A stretch of DNA of 64,000 nt. Origin: Zancudomyces culisetae (taxonomy: Eukaryota > Kickxellomycota > Harpellomycetes > Harpellales > Legeriomycetaceae). Positions 43,619-54,074 of this stretch are shown in pieces; within the stretch, counting starts at the first letter, position 1; every line of letters starts with the position of its first letter. The position numbers and the translations under genes were made by a program. The notes beneath the pieces are model-generated. The model had not been told where the DNA came from. It searched no databases and saw only the letters and a program-made list of their open reading frames with translations. The stretch lies in NCBI GenBank assembly GCA_001969505.1, contig LSSK01000019.1, positions 8,112 to 72,111 on the forward strand, given 5' to 3'.

Positions 43619-46180
43619 TTAATCAGATTTTATTGGTGTTTCTGGATTAGTATTCCGGAGTTTTTTCTTGTAGTGAAGATTCAAGTTGGCAAAGAATCTA
43701 GGCTCGCTAAACGATCTGGGTTGGTGGAGGTACACGCTGTTGAGTGTAAACAACTTGGATTTGTTGTTGACTAGTTTCACAATGCTGTAGTTTGCGGTGG
43801 TAACTGGAATATTCAGCGAATCAGCAGACCCAAAGACGTCTAAATGTAGTTTTGTGAACTGAACATTTGCATTGCCGCTACTATTGTTACTATTGTCATC
43901 TACTCCTTTTGTAGAATTTTCGCTGGAGTCAGGTGTTGGGTTGGTGAGCTGGGTATATAAATCCACGAATCTTTGGGAAGGGATTGGGTCAATTATATAG
44001 ATGTGTGGCAAAACTCTTTTTGTAAACCCGAGGCCAAGCATCTCGGTCTTGGAATCAAACATGTTGAACCAGGAGTCCCATACCTGGTATAAACTCTTTG
44101 GCTTGCTCGAAACATCACCTTGGGTATGGGCGGAAACGTCGTGAGGTGGCAAAATCGATTGTGGAACTTCAAGATCCTCATCATTCGCATCAGTGCTAAT
44201 GGAAGAAGCATCAATGGTATTGGCACCATTTCCATCATTAGTGGGTGTGTGGGTATTTGCCAGATTATTTAAACATCCACATATTGAGCGGTATCTAGGG
44301 TGGTCACAGAAACAAACAAAGAGAGACTTGCAGCGGATATATTCGATATACCCACCCACTTGGCCGACTGTTTCCATGACCCGAGAATAGGCTGAACTTG
44401 TGGTTGTTAGTTTTGGAACTATCCTAGTGTTTCCATTTTTATCGTTGGTATCACTAGTGTTGATATATATATACGAGAAGAGTAGTGCAAATTGCTGTAA
44501 TATCAAACTCAGCCTACTTTCGACACCACTACTAGTATTAACGTTGGTGTCATTGCCATCTTGGCTTTTGGTATCATCGCCATTGGGGCCAGAACTGTTT
44601 CCTTGATACCGTTGTTGGTTTAACTGCAATTCTAACCAGTTAGTATTATATTCGGGTAGGATTTGGATTTTGTTTTTTGTGATGTCATACTCGGAAAGTT
44701 GTGATGTATGCGAAGCTAATACACAGATAGTTGTGATATCCAGAAAGAACTCTTTTACCAACGTTTCTTCTTGTTTATCACTACCACCATCTGGATTACG
44801 GTTGTACTGGCTGAGTGTTGGTTGTAACAAAGGTATTTTATAGTCAAATATTCTTTCCAACTCTTTATTGTCCTCCATAACACCACTAGTGTCCAATGAA
44901 TCACTTTTCCCATCCTCTTGCTGTGGGGGTAAGTATTCCAGTTCATCAAAATACTCTACCTGAATATTCATTTTTTTTAGTCCTTCCACAATTGTATCAC
45001 TCATTTGCTTGCAGTATTCCGTATATATTTCATAGTCGCTATCTTTCTCACCACTATTACTTTTATCTGGGAAAATATCTGCTCGCTTAAAAGAAAACAC
45101 AATTTTTTCAACATTGTTATATAGATTATTATTCCCACTATTTACATTGCTGATTCCAATCGAACTGTTGTTTATTCCAGTTGTATTATATATTACTTTG
45201 TTGTCGGAATTCAGCTTTTTGATGTACTCGAAGCATATGGCGACAGTTTTGGCTTTTTCGAACATTTTCAGTTTGGTGGCATGTCGGGGTTTGATTTTCC
45301 AAACTTTTCCATATTTGGTATCAATGACTTCAATATCGTCATCCTCCTCCTCCTCCTCTACTTCTTTTTGTTCTTCCTCGATCTTTTGAGTATCGTATAT
45401 GTCGTAGTCTTCATCTTCTTCAAAACATAGTATCGAGAGTTCTTTCCAATAGCTGGGCAAGGTGCGGTTTATAACTTTGACCCATTCTTTGCCATGGTTT
45501 CTGATAATATCGATCTTTACTTTGCTGTTCTTTTTATTGGTGTTTCCAATACTAGATCCAGCTTTGGATTTTGACGATGGTGTTGACCCTGGTTTTTTAC
45601 TTTTACTCTTATTTTCATTTGTGTTAAACGATAAGGTTTTATAGCCTCTTGTGCCTTCGAGGTTGTTTGAAATTGTGCCTAAATCTGTAAAGTTGATTGT
45701 CTCCAAAAGGGCAACCACACCAGTAGAGTTTCTGATATTCGAGAGTAAACTGTTAAAATAAGGTGTATTGGGTGTGACTTTTACATTTGTCGTAGCTTTA
45801 CCTGTTTGAGATTTGGAAACTGGATTCGAGGTCTGATGGTTGGGATCGACAGAATCACCACCAGAACTCTCGGTGTTGGTAGTCGACATGTTTTGCCAGT
45901 ATTTCAGTTCGGCTTTGACAACACTCTTGAAGCGATTGAGACCCAATCTAATTTTGGCTACTTTGTCTCGTTGTTGTAATTCCAATGCTGTCTGGATAAA
46001 ATTACCTCTTATAAGAGTGGTTGTATCCGTTTCTGTGTCGTCATGGTTGGTGGTATGTGGAGAAGTGGGATCGGCTTTGGGATGTGGCAAGTTGGAGTCC
46101 CAGCTTTCTAAAACATTTAGGATTTGCAAGCAGTCGGATACTACGCGAGCTTGGATATCGTTGTTTTCGGTCTGGGCCAT
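43619..46180 (-). CDS. DUF1308 protein (C7orf25/UPF0415 homologue)
   Basis: Single exon, 853 residues, start ATG at 46178-46180. Recognised from the order of family blocks: an N-terminal helical region, GKEWVKVINRTLPSYW (the family K-W-(I/V)-K-V element), DITTICVLASHTS (a PIN-like strand ending in Asp), and the C-terminal HLDVFGSADSLNIPVTTANYSIVKLVN followed by LHQPRSFSEPRF. The last resembles the family FGT(A/G)D...T.TAN...LHEPRALTE. DUF1308 proteins have been described as a PIN-like fold, but biochemical function is not known to me. Long Asn/Ser/Asp-rich inserts and an acidic run (EEEQKEVEEEEEDDD) make it about twice the length of the human protein. No motif indicates its location. Confidence 0.7.
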   Translation of the reverse strand: MAQTENNDIQARVVSDCLQILNVLESWDSNLPHPKADPTSPHTTNHDDTETDTTTLIRGNFIQTALELQQRDKVAKIRLGLNRFKSVVKAELKYWQNMSTTNTESSGGDSVDPNHQTSNPVSKSQTGKATTNVKVTPNTPYFNSLLSNIRNSTGVVALLETINFTDLGTISNNLEGTRGYKTLSFNTNENKSKSKKPGSTPSSKSKAGSSIGNTNKKNSKVKIDIIRNHGKEWVKVINRTLPSYWKELSILCFEEDEDYDIYDTQKIEEEQKEVEEEEEDDDIEVIDTKYGKVWKIKPRHATKLKMFEKAKTVAICFEYIKKLNSDNKVIYNTTGINNSSIGISNVNSGNNNLYNNVEKIVFSFKRADIFPDKSNSGEKDSDYEIYTEYCKQMSDTIVEGLKKMNIQVEYFDELEYLPPQQEDGKSDSLDTSGVMEDNKELERIFDYKIPLLQPTLSQYNRNPDGGSDKQEETLVKEFFLDITTICVLASHTSQLSEYDITKNKIQILPEYNTNWLELQLNQQRYQGNSSGPNGDDTKSQDGNDTNVNTSSGVESRLSLILQQFALLFSYIYINTSDTNDKNGNTRIVPKLTTTSSAYSRVMETVGQVGGYIEYIRCKSLFVCFCDHPRYRSICGCLNNLANTHTPTNDGNGANTIDASSISTDANDEDLEVPQSILPPHDVSAHTQGDVSSKPKSLYQVWDSWFNMFDSKTEMLGLGFTKRVLPHIYIIDPIPSQRFVDLYTQLTNPTPDSSENSTKGVDDNSNNSSGNANVQFTKLHLDVFGSADSLNIPVTTANYSIVKLVNNKSKLFTLNSVYLHQPRSFSEPRFFANLNLHYKKKLRNTNPETPIKSD

Positions 46181-46567
46181 TCTCTTTTCTCTTTTGTCTT
46201 TTGTTTCCTTTTTATTTCCTTTTTATTTCCTTTTCTTTATCTAGCGTGGTTTATGAGAAATTCGCAATAAGTAAAGCTTCTATAGTTGAGGTTGGGGTTT
46301 AAACTTCTTTTAGTCAAGAGATTCTATTTTCTGAACAAGTAATTTTTTCTGTTAAATAAAAAAAAAGGATTATTATTCGAGTAGGGGAAAGTGGATGGGT
46401 TAAGGATTAAGTGGGGGGGGAGGAAAGAGGGGATGTGGTTTGGGATTTTAGTTTGAGAGCGGGTTAAATGTATTTTAAAAGACAAAGTAAGAATAAAACA
46501 CAAAGTTCAACTCAAAAATAAAAAAAATGAAATGAATAAGGAAGTGGGAAGTGGGAAGTGGGAAGAA
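46181..46567. other. Intergenic between two minus-strand genes
   Basis: 387 bp with T-rich hexamer runs near 46200-46235, a G-rich tract at about 46410-46430, and a GTGGGAA-type repeat at about 46543-46563. It contains the presumed promoter of the DUF1308 gene and the 3' end of MSH5. No gene seen. Confidence 0.5.
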
Positions 46568-49500
46568 TTAAATAGTTAATGTATTTGATTTAAGAGTGGA
46601 AGATAGAAACTGAGCGGCGGTTTTTATAATAGATTGTGGAATACCAGCGAGTTCGGCACATTTCAAGGCAAAATTGTTTGAATAAACACCATCAACCAGT
46701 TTGTAGCAAAAGACCAAAGAGTCGGAATTTTTGTCGGTGTTTTGCGGCGATCCATCGTGAGAAGGTGTTGATGTTGATAATGCTGATAATGTTGATGGTG
46801 AAGAGGTGGTGGAGGAAGAGGAAGAGGAAATTACAAGTGTTTGATACCAAAAAAGTAGATGAGCTATATTTCGGAGTTGGGCAATTTGATAGAGCTCAAT
46901 AAAATGGGTGGTAACAATCAGCTTTACTGATTTTGCGGGACCAAGTAAGAAATACTCGATGGTGGCAGCCAACAAGGCCAGTCCATCTAAGTTTGAAATA
47001 GGAATAGAAAAAAAAAGAGTTAAATTATCTGATAATTAATGAGCAAATGAGTAGATAAATGAGTGAATAAAAAGTAGGGTATAAAGGTAGAAGAGATGAG
47101 GGTTTGAACTTACCATTGGGATTGGTTCCTTTTCCAAATTCATCCAAAATAATCAGTGAGCCACTCGATGAGGAGGTTTGAACACACGTGGACAGCTGAA
47201 TCAAATCGGTCATAAACGAGCTCTGGGCCTGCAGCAATGATTCAGAACCTCTGATGCGTGACTCGATTCGATCGGTAAGACCAATAGTTGCAGAGTCTGC
47301 AGGAACAAACAAGCCGATGTGGGCCATATAGACGATGAGTGCAATTTGTTTTGCATAGACACTTTTTCCTGAAAAGTTTGCACCGGTAATAACAATGGCT
47401 AGGGACTTGGCATCGCCTGAGTGTAGTACAGTGTCGTTGGGGATGAAGCGGTTATCTAGAAGAATCTGGAGCAAAGGGTGTCGGCCACCAGAGATACTGA
47501 GAGTGTTTGGGTGCGGCACAAGAGCTGGACGAACCCAATTATGTTCGCGCGCTGTAATTCCGAATGCCATTAGACAGTCTAATTGTGCAATGGAGTTGTT
47601 GACGGTGAGCAGATACTCGGAATACATTCGGATATGCTGTTTGAGTTGCTGAATTAGTTCGATTTCTCGATCAACAATATGAGCATGAATGTCTCCCAGA
47701 CAGTTATCCAGCTCTGTCATCCGTGGATTCTTGAAGTACATACGATCTTGTGTTTTAAACTGTAGTTTCCATCCGTCTATTTCGATTTCGGTATTTTTTG
47801 TAGATACAAGATACCCCAACTGTGGGAAATATACAACTATCATGGTCTCTACCATTTCTTCTGGTATGTATCTACTCTGTTCCTGTGCAACTTTTGTCTA
47901 TTTAGTTTTTTTTTTTTTTTTTTTGAATTCTTTTTTTTATAAAGTTTTTGTTATCACAAACAAACCATGAATAAATATTCTATTCTATTCTATTCTATTA
48001 GAATAACATGTTGCTTTAGCTTACTAGAAATCCTCCCAATCCTTCATATACTTGATTCAACTCGTCTAGCTCATCGTCTACTCCATGTTTGACTATTACC
48101 CTTCCCTCAATTGCACTCTTCTCAAAATCAATCTATCATTTATTCAGTTCACCTCTGTTTATTTGCTATACACAAAACCTCAAGATATTCAATCATAGCA
48201 AATGGAATACTTGCAGTTTCGGCTATCAATGTTCCAATACATCTAAATGTCTCGTCTTCAATACATCTATTTATCTTTTGTATATATTCACTATCTTAAT
48301 ATATCCAAGTACAAACGTATGCTTATTTTGCTTCTTACCTCATCCAAAATATCGATTTCAAAATAGTTTTGTTCAACTACCCTCCTTTTCAGTTCCAAAC
48401 ATGCAAAACAAAACTATTATAACCAAGGAAGCCACATCCCACTCGTTAGAATAAAAAGCTAACAAAATGAAATAAAATGAAATAAGACAATATAATATAA
48501 TATTTATAGCGGGGATAAAGAATAGTAAAAATAATAACCTTTAAAATGTTTTCATAGTCATTAGTGTTTGGAAAGTACCAAAGTCTGTCTAGCGAAACCT
48601 GGATCTTTTTGACTTTGGAAATAATCTGTCTGTATTCACTGACAAGTGTTGTATTTGTTGTATGTGCAAAGTATTCTATACAATCCAATCTACTCTCAAT
48701 CTCTTTGATGTCCTGGAGCGGCCGTAACATCCATATTTGACACATATACCTTCCTGTAGGTGTCTTTGTTTTATCTAGCAACCCTAATGTTTAATTTATT
48801 AATATTAATATTAATATTATTAATATTATTATTATTCTAAAAATTGAGCTTGTTTGTTTAGGAAAAGCTTACCAAAAAGAGATATTCCTTCCTTGTTTCT
48901 GTGGCCTGTAGCATGCATGTTGGGATGTTTATCATGTGAGAATATATTAAGCGCTTGGATTGTGTTTGCACTAATCTGCATAAATTGCTGTACCGCCAAC
49001 TTGGCTAATTTTTTGATGTCAAGGATTCTAACATTTGCAATCAATGTGCTTTCCAAAAGATGTTGCGATTCACTTGCATTTTCATTTGCATTTCCACTTA
49101 AATCTGTGTTTTGGTTATTATTGATCACTTGACTTGTTTGTTGGCGACCAGAATTGGAATTTAACTGTCTGGTTGCACTACTGAGATACGATAACAAAGC
49201 ACCAACTGTACCAATAGACAAACTGTTATTGCCACCTAGCACACTGGTTATCCATTTGTATATCAAACCCTCCGTGCTACCTGGCACAAGGCCTGCCTGC
49301 GTTGATACTACCGAATTTCCATGTTTTGCTCCACTCTTGGAGTTTGTGGGGTTTGACGAATTGTTGATATGAGAATTGGCTATCTTTGTGCACCCTGAGA
49401 TTAACCGGTTTTTTCCAACTACAGTTGAAAACTCTTGAAGTGGTCTTATAACCACCAGTGGCCGTTTATTGACAATTGGAATAACTTGGTTAGCTATTTC

Positions 49501-49890
49501 AATAACCTTATCCTCGCGAGAGTTGGTGATGATAATGTCAGGGACTTCTTGTATTATCAGCTTGTTGCATATTTCAAAACATTCGCTTTCCTTGCTGTCT
49601 TCAAGAACGCTGAGCTTTCCATCAATGCATGAGTATGTTGATGCTCCTACTATGCCGTTTACCACTTGGATACTCAGAACGTTCTATTAATTTATTTTTT
49701 ATTTTTTATTTTTTATTTTTTATTTTTATTTATATATTTCATTTTATTATTACCATAAAATACCCCTTATACATGTAAAAATGCGACCATTACTAACCAT
49801 TAAACCAACAGGTTTATCATCCCGGCCATCCCGGTCATCTCGCTCCAGTTGTGTATCGTTATGATCTATACTTTTATACTCACTAATCAT
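46568..49890 (-). CDS. MSH5: Meiotic MutS homologue MSH5
   Basis: Subunit of the MSH4-MSH5 clamp that stabilises meiotic recombination intermediates for crossing over. Eight exons on the minus strand: 49798-49890, 48873-49683, 48539-48783, 48339-48376, 48179-48290, 48025-48132, 47114-47897 and 46568-46986; 869 residues (human about 834, yeast about 901). Phases agree throughout. Seen: connector region, SLFGLLDKTKTPTGRYMCQIWMLRPL (lever start), IDFEKSAIEGR (clamp), GGRHPLL, Walker A TGANFSGKSVYAKQ (about 641-648; Pro of GPN is Ala), FVPADSATIGLTDRIESRI, the signature SSFMTDLIQL, Walker B LIILDEFGKGTNPN-DGLALLAATIEY and VTTHF. MSH5 is preferred over MSH4/MSH2 by FVPA.....D.I.SRI.....S..Q..FM.DL.Q. 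One intron is only 46 nt (48133-48178). Exon 4 is the least certain. Confidence 0.92.
49694..49730 (+). repeat. ATTTTTT heptamer run in MSH5 intron 1
   Basis: Four to five tandem ATTTTTT units inside the first MSH5 intron, a length-variable microsatellite. A TATTC pentamer run lies in a later MSH5 intron at about 47978-48000. Confidence 0.8.
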
Positions 49891-50361
49891 GGTATTTTAT
49901 ACAATATTTTTACCATTTTCATTTTCATATCAACTTGGTAGTCTACCTGCACAGGTATTTATACCTTAAAGCTACAACCAGTTTTTCTGTATATAAAAAC
50001 AAGTAAAATGAGGTTGAAAATTGACACTATACCTGTCACTTGGATGTGACATTGGTGTGTTAGTGTGTTAATGCGTTAGTCTAATAAAAACGCTTTGGTA
50101 AAATAAAAAAAATGTTCGAATTATAAAGATATTGTCATTTGTCGGGATTTGATGTCAAGTTGAAAAAATGGTAATGTTGTAAAAAAAAAAAGAAAAAGAA
50201 AATACGAAAAACTCGTGCATTTCGAGATTGATCATTATAGCTAGAGAAATAATTTATTTTATTCAACCTAGCTTTATAATTTTCTTTAATATTAATATTT
50301 TATTTTAGTATAGATTCAATTGTAAAATATTACTCTCTGCCTCTATCCCTCCACCCCCCCA
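49891..50361. promoter_or_regulatory. Shared divergent promoter region of MSH5 and LARP7
   Basis: 471 bp between divergent start codons. AT-rich with homopolymer A runs and a C-rich stretch just before the LARP7 start. No specific motif recognised. Confidence 0.45.
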
Positions 50362-52207
50362 ATGGTACAAAAAGTTAAAAACGAACTTGAACAAACCATA
50401 ATGGAACAAGATTTGCATATTGACAAAAAACCAAAAACTACAGAACAGCAGGTAAACAAGAGTGGCGACAGTAGAAAAGGCGATAAATTCGACAAGGAGC
50501 TTGCGGAAAAGCCATACATTGCACAGGCATTGAAACAGTTGGAGTATTATTTTTCGGATTGGAATATACGAAAGGACGAGTATTTTAGACAACGGATCCA
50601 GGACTCTGTCGGAGGCTGTAAGTTTGTAATTACCGAGTAATTCTCGTAACCAAGTTTTTTTTAAATTTTGTATTTATTGTGGGTGCAAAAAATACAACAT
50701 AAACTGAAAAATAAAAATGGCTTTTAGGGATGGATTTAAATGTATTTTTGGAATTTCCGAGGTTCAGCCAAATATGTAAAGGTGAAGATTTCCCAGTGCT
50801 ATGCAAGTTTGTGGCAAAAAACAGTCTAGTTTTAGAGGCAAGTAAACTATTAAACAGCAATAATTATAGCAATATTTATATCAAAGGAACAAGTGAATAA
50901 CTTTATAATACTTGATTAGGCAAATATCAAGAAACAGCAAGTGCGCAGAAGAAGGCCGTATGTAGAAACCGACATTAATATAGTGGACAACCGCACATTG
51001 TATATTGTAAGTGTATGATAAAACACGTTTTATAATTTACACTTTTTTTTTTAAAAAAAGAAAAGAAAAGAAAAGAAATAAAAAAAGAGTTGGTAAATAA
51101 AAAAGAGGATATAAAATATTTTATAGGAAGGGTTTGAGAAGCCATATGATAATGCAGAGCGGATAAAGGAGTACATAGAACTGAAGTATGGAAAGCGGGT
51201 AGTGTTTGTAAAACCGTATATTGATCTGGAGACGGGTGGTAATGATAATAAATCCAGGTTTTATGGATTTGGATTTGTTGAATTCAGCCAGGAATGCGAT
51301 GCGGATGAAGTGTTGGCAAGTATTCGGAAAAGTTATAATGTCAATTGGGTCAATAAACAGGAGGTAGATTTAGAGAAGAAGGAGAAAAATGACAGTAATA
51401 ATAATAATATTGGTGGTTGTGGTGGTTGTGGTGGTATGCAGTTACAAAGAGATTTTACTAGATTATCAGTTTGGAAAAAGTAAGTATGATAATATATAGA
51501 TATATTATAAATGAATAATAATAAATATTGGATAAATTATAGAGAGGAGTGGGAGAAACTCAAACAAGAATATTTAGAGAGGCAGAAATTGGCACAAGCA
51601 GCGATACGAAAAGCAGAGAGACTACAGGCCAATAAAATCAGCAATGAAAAAAACAGTGGTCGAATACTCCGAGTACATGGTCTATTTCCATATCCATATC
51701 CATATTCACATTCACATTCACAAACAAATACTGGTACCAGTGATGACATAGATAATGTACAGCAAATGTACGAAGCGATACAAAAAGAAATAGCAAGAGA
51801 GAATCCAGTTGAGAAAATCACTTGGAAACCAGGTGATGTCAGTGCGTACATAAGGTTCAAGACTGCAGAACACGCTCAACAAGTGCATTCGTATTTTGAA
51901 CAGCACAAAGTGTACCAAACTAATCATACACAGTTTGTAAATGTAAGTGACGCCCAAGAAGTTGAAGCATGTTGTCGCGAAAAGAATCCGTATTACATTC
52001 GAACCAGAATTATCAAAGGCAAGTTTTATTATTATTTGTATTATTTTTATTATTATTATTATTATTATTATTGTTATTTTCTTTACTTTACCACTATTTG
52101 GTATTTACAACAACAATATGACTGTAATTACCTTGAGAATGCGATTAAATTATTTTATTTACTCGAATATAGGAAAAGAAGAATTAAACTATTGGCATAG
52201 TAATTGA
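50362..52207 (+). CDS. LARP7-family La-related protein (Pof8-like) with xRRM
   Basis: Six exons: 50362-50617, 50728-50837, 50920-51006, 51127-51479, 51543-52018 and 52173-52207; 438 residues. La motif (about 46-122): KPYIAQALKQLEYYFSDWNI, GGWMDLNVFLEFPRF, CKFVAKNSLVLE. RRM1 (about 147-240): RTLYIEGFEKPYDNAERI and RFYGFGFVEFSQE. The C-terminal xRRM (about 308-438) reads GRILRVHGLF, VSAYIRFKTAEHAQQVHSYF and finally KGKEELNYWHSN, close to the human LARP7 xRRM (ARFKTPEDAQAVI and the E-x-x-YW helix). Known members chaperone 7SK RNA or telomerase RNA (Pof8, p65) and U6. Introns 2 and 5 have GC donors (AG then gcaagt). Intron 5 must use GC: the nearby GT site would replace the YW end with KKRRIKLLA. 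Which RNA it binds is unknown. Confidence 0.87.
51685..51722 (+). repeat. CATATC/CATTCA hexamer run in LARP7
   Basis: About six hexamers encoding alternating Pro-Tyr then Ser-His at the loop after the first strand of the xRRM. Confidence 0.85.
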
Positions 52208-52587
52208 AGGACTTGGTGTGTGTTTGGTTATATGTTGGTTTTGCTCGCATTTGGCAAATTTCACGTGACGAGCGCAGTTTAGATTTTTATACATATATAT
52301 GTATTTGGTTGTTTGCCGAGTAATGGAATATTATGTAATGTTAGGGATGGTGGGATATGAGTAATTTTTTTTTTATAATTAAAAAACGAATTGGCTAGGA
52401 AATTAAAAGGTGTAAAAGGGAAATTGTAAATATGTAAATATGTAATAAAATAAATACAAACTTGAATACAACAAAACACAATAAATATAACCAATTTTTG
52501 TAAAAAAAAAAGAAAAAAGATATATAAAAAGAAATACATAAAAGTAAAAATAAAAAATAAAAAAGACGAAGAGTTAGTAGACATAAA
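52208..52587. other. Intergenic spacer upstream of VPS26
   Basis: 380 bp, strongly AT-rich with A-runs; contains the presumed VPS26 promoter. No gene seen. Confidence 0.5.
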
Positions 52588-53967
52588 ATGTCGTTTGCTG
52601 TAAGTTGAACTATATAAAATGGTTAAAGAAATAACTAGAATTTAAAAAGTGTGTGTGTATATATGTATGTATTATGTATTTGTGTGTGTGTGTGAAAAGA
52701 AAAGAAATGAAATGAATAAAAAAAGAGGCGCGACTTTAAAACTGAATTCGGTAAAATACTTTATAGAGCTATTTGTTTGGATTCGGACCAAGCGTCGATA
52801 TCAATATATACTTGCAAGATGAAGAAAGTAGGGAAAAAATTGAATACAAAACGGGTAAAGAACAACTCAAAGAGGCAGCACCATTATATTATGATGGAGA
52901 AAGTGTTTCTGGAAAGGTAAGACTAAAATGGAAAATGAAAAAAAAAATAAAAGCAATAGTAAAAGTAATGGTAAAAGCAGTAGTAATAACAGTTGATGGA
53001 TTTCTCATTTTACTTTTTTATTTTATTTTTTGGGCTGTAATAGGTGGTGATTAGTGTTGGGCAAGAAACAAGTTTTACACATCATGGAATCAAGGCGGAG
53101 TTTATTGGAGCAATAGGTAAGGAATAAAAAATAAAATAAACGTTAATCTAAATATACAGAGGATACAAAAGTAAAGAGTAATGAGTGATGAGCAATGAAT
53201 AATGAATAATGAATAATGAAATAGAAATGTATTATGATCGAGGACAAACATATAATTTTGTAACGTCAACCAAAGAACTGGCAGCACCGTTTTCGACAAT
53301 TAAAAACACAGTGGCATATACGTTTGATTTCAAAAATGCAGAAAAACAATACGAAACATATATAGGAATCAATGTACGGCTGCGGTATTTTGTCCGGGTA
53401 ACCGTACAAAAAAAAGTCGGGCGAGTCGAAAAAGAAAAAGATATTTGGGTACATTGGTTACCAAGCAGTGAAGGAGACGGGACTACAAGTGCGAGTGCGA
53501 GTGCGAGTGCGAGTATGGTGGATAATAGTCGGTATCTTACACAAAGTATGCCATCATCAATAAAAATGGAAGTGGGAATTGAAGACTGTTTACATTTAGA
53601 GTTTGAATACAACAAAACAAGCTACCATTTAAAGGATGTAATAGTAGGCAAAATCTATTTCCTGCTGGTACGCATCAAAATCAAACACATGGAACTGTGT
53701 ATAGTGCGGCGCGAAACAACCGGATCGGTTCCCAACCAGTACAACGAAAGTGAGACTGTGTCGCGATATGAAATCATGGATGGCGCACCTGTCCGCGGAG
53801 AGACTATTCCAATCCGTCTGTTTCTGGCCGGCTTAGAGCTGACTCCAACCTATCGCGACATCAACAAAAAGTTTTCAACCAGGTATTACCTCAACCTCGT
53901 ACTGGTTGACGAGGAAAACCGCCGTTATTTCAAGCAACAAGAAGTCACTCTGTACCGTTCAGCCTAA
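52588..53967 (+). CDS. VPS26: Retromer subunit VPS26
   Basis: Arrestin-like subunit of the retromer core (with VPS35 and VPS29), which returns receptors from endosomes to the Golgi. Four exons: 52588-52599 (ATG TCG TTT GCT only), 52767-52916, 53044-53116 and 53225-53967; 325 residues (human about 327), phases consistent. Seen: LFGFGPSVDINI, YYDGESVSGKVVISV, THHGIKAEFIGAIE, YIGINVRLRYFVRVTV, SIKMEVGIEDCLHLEFEYN, KDVIVGKIYFLLVRIKI, YEIMDGAPVRGETIPIRLFLAG and RYYLNLVLVDEENRRYFKQQE. A Ser-Ala repeat (about 166-176) is inserted in an exposed loop. Four CTG codons sit at Leu positions that are invariant in my memory of the family (FLLV, RLFLAG), so CTG is Leu here. Confidence 0.97.
53488..53514 (+). 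repeat. GCGAGT hexamer repeat in VPS26
   Basis: Four GCGAGT units encode (Ala-Ser)n in the loop between the LRYF strand block and SIKMEVGIEDC. Confidence 0.95.
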
Positions 53968-54074
53968 ATCTTGGCTAATAACGAAAAAATAAATAAATAA
54001 AAAAGCATCCAGTTCTAACCTTGTACCTAGCTTTTTTTTTTCTTTCCTTTTTTTTTCCTTTTCCTTTTTCTTTT

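Noticed and set aside
52588-53967. CTG codons read as serine (CTG-clade code)
   Set aside because: CTG falls on Leu positions in VPS26 (KIYFLLVRIKI, IRLFLAG) and in the CAX4 homologue; serine there would break conserved cores.
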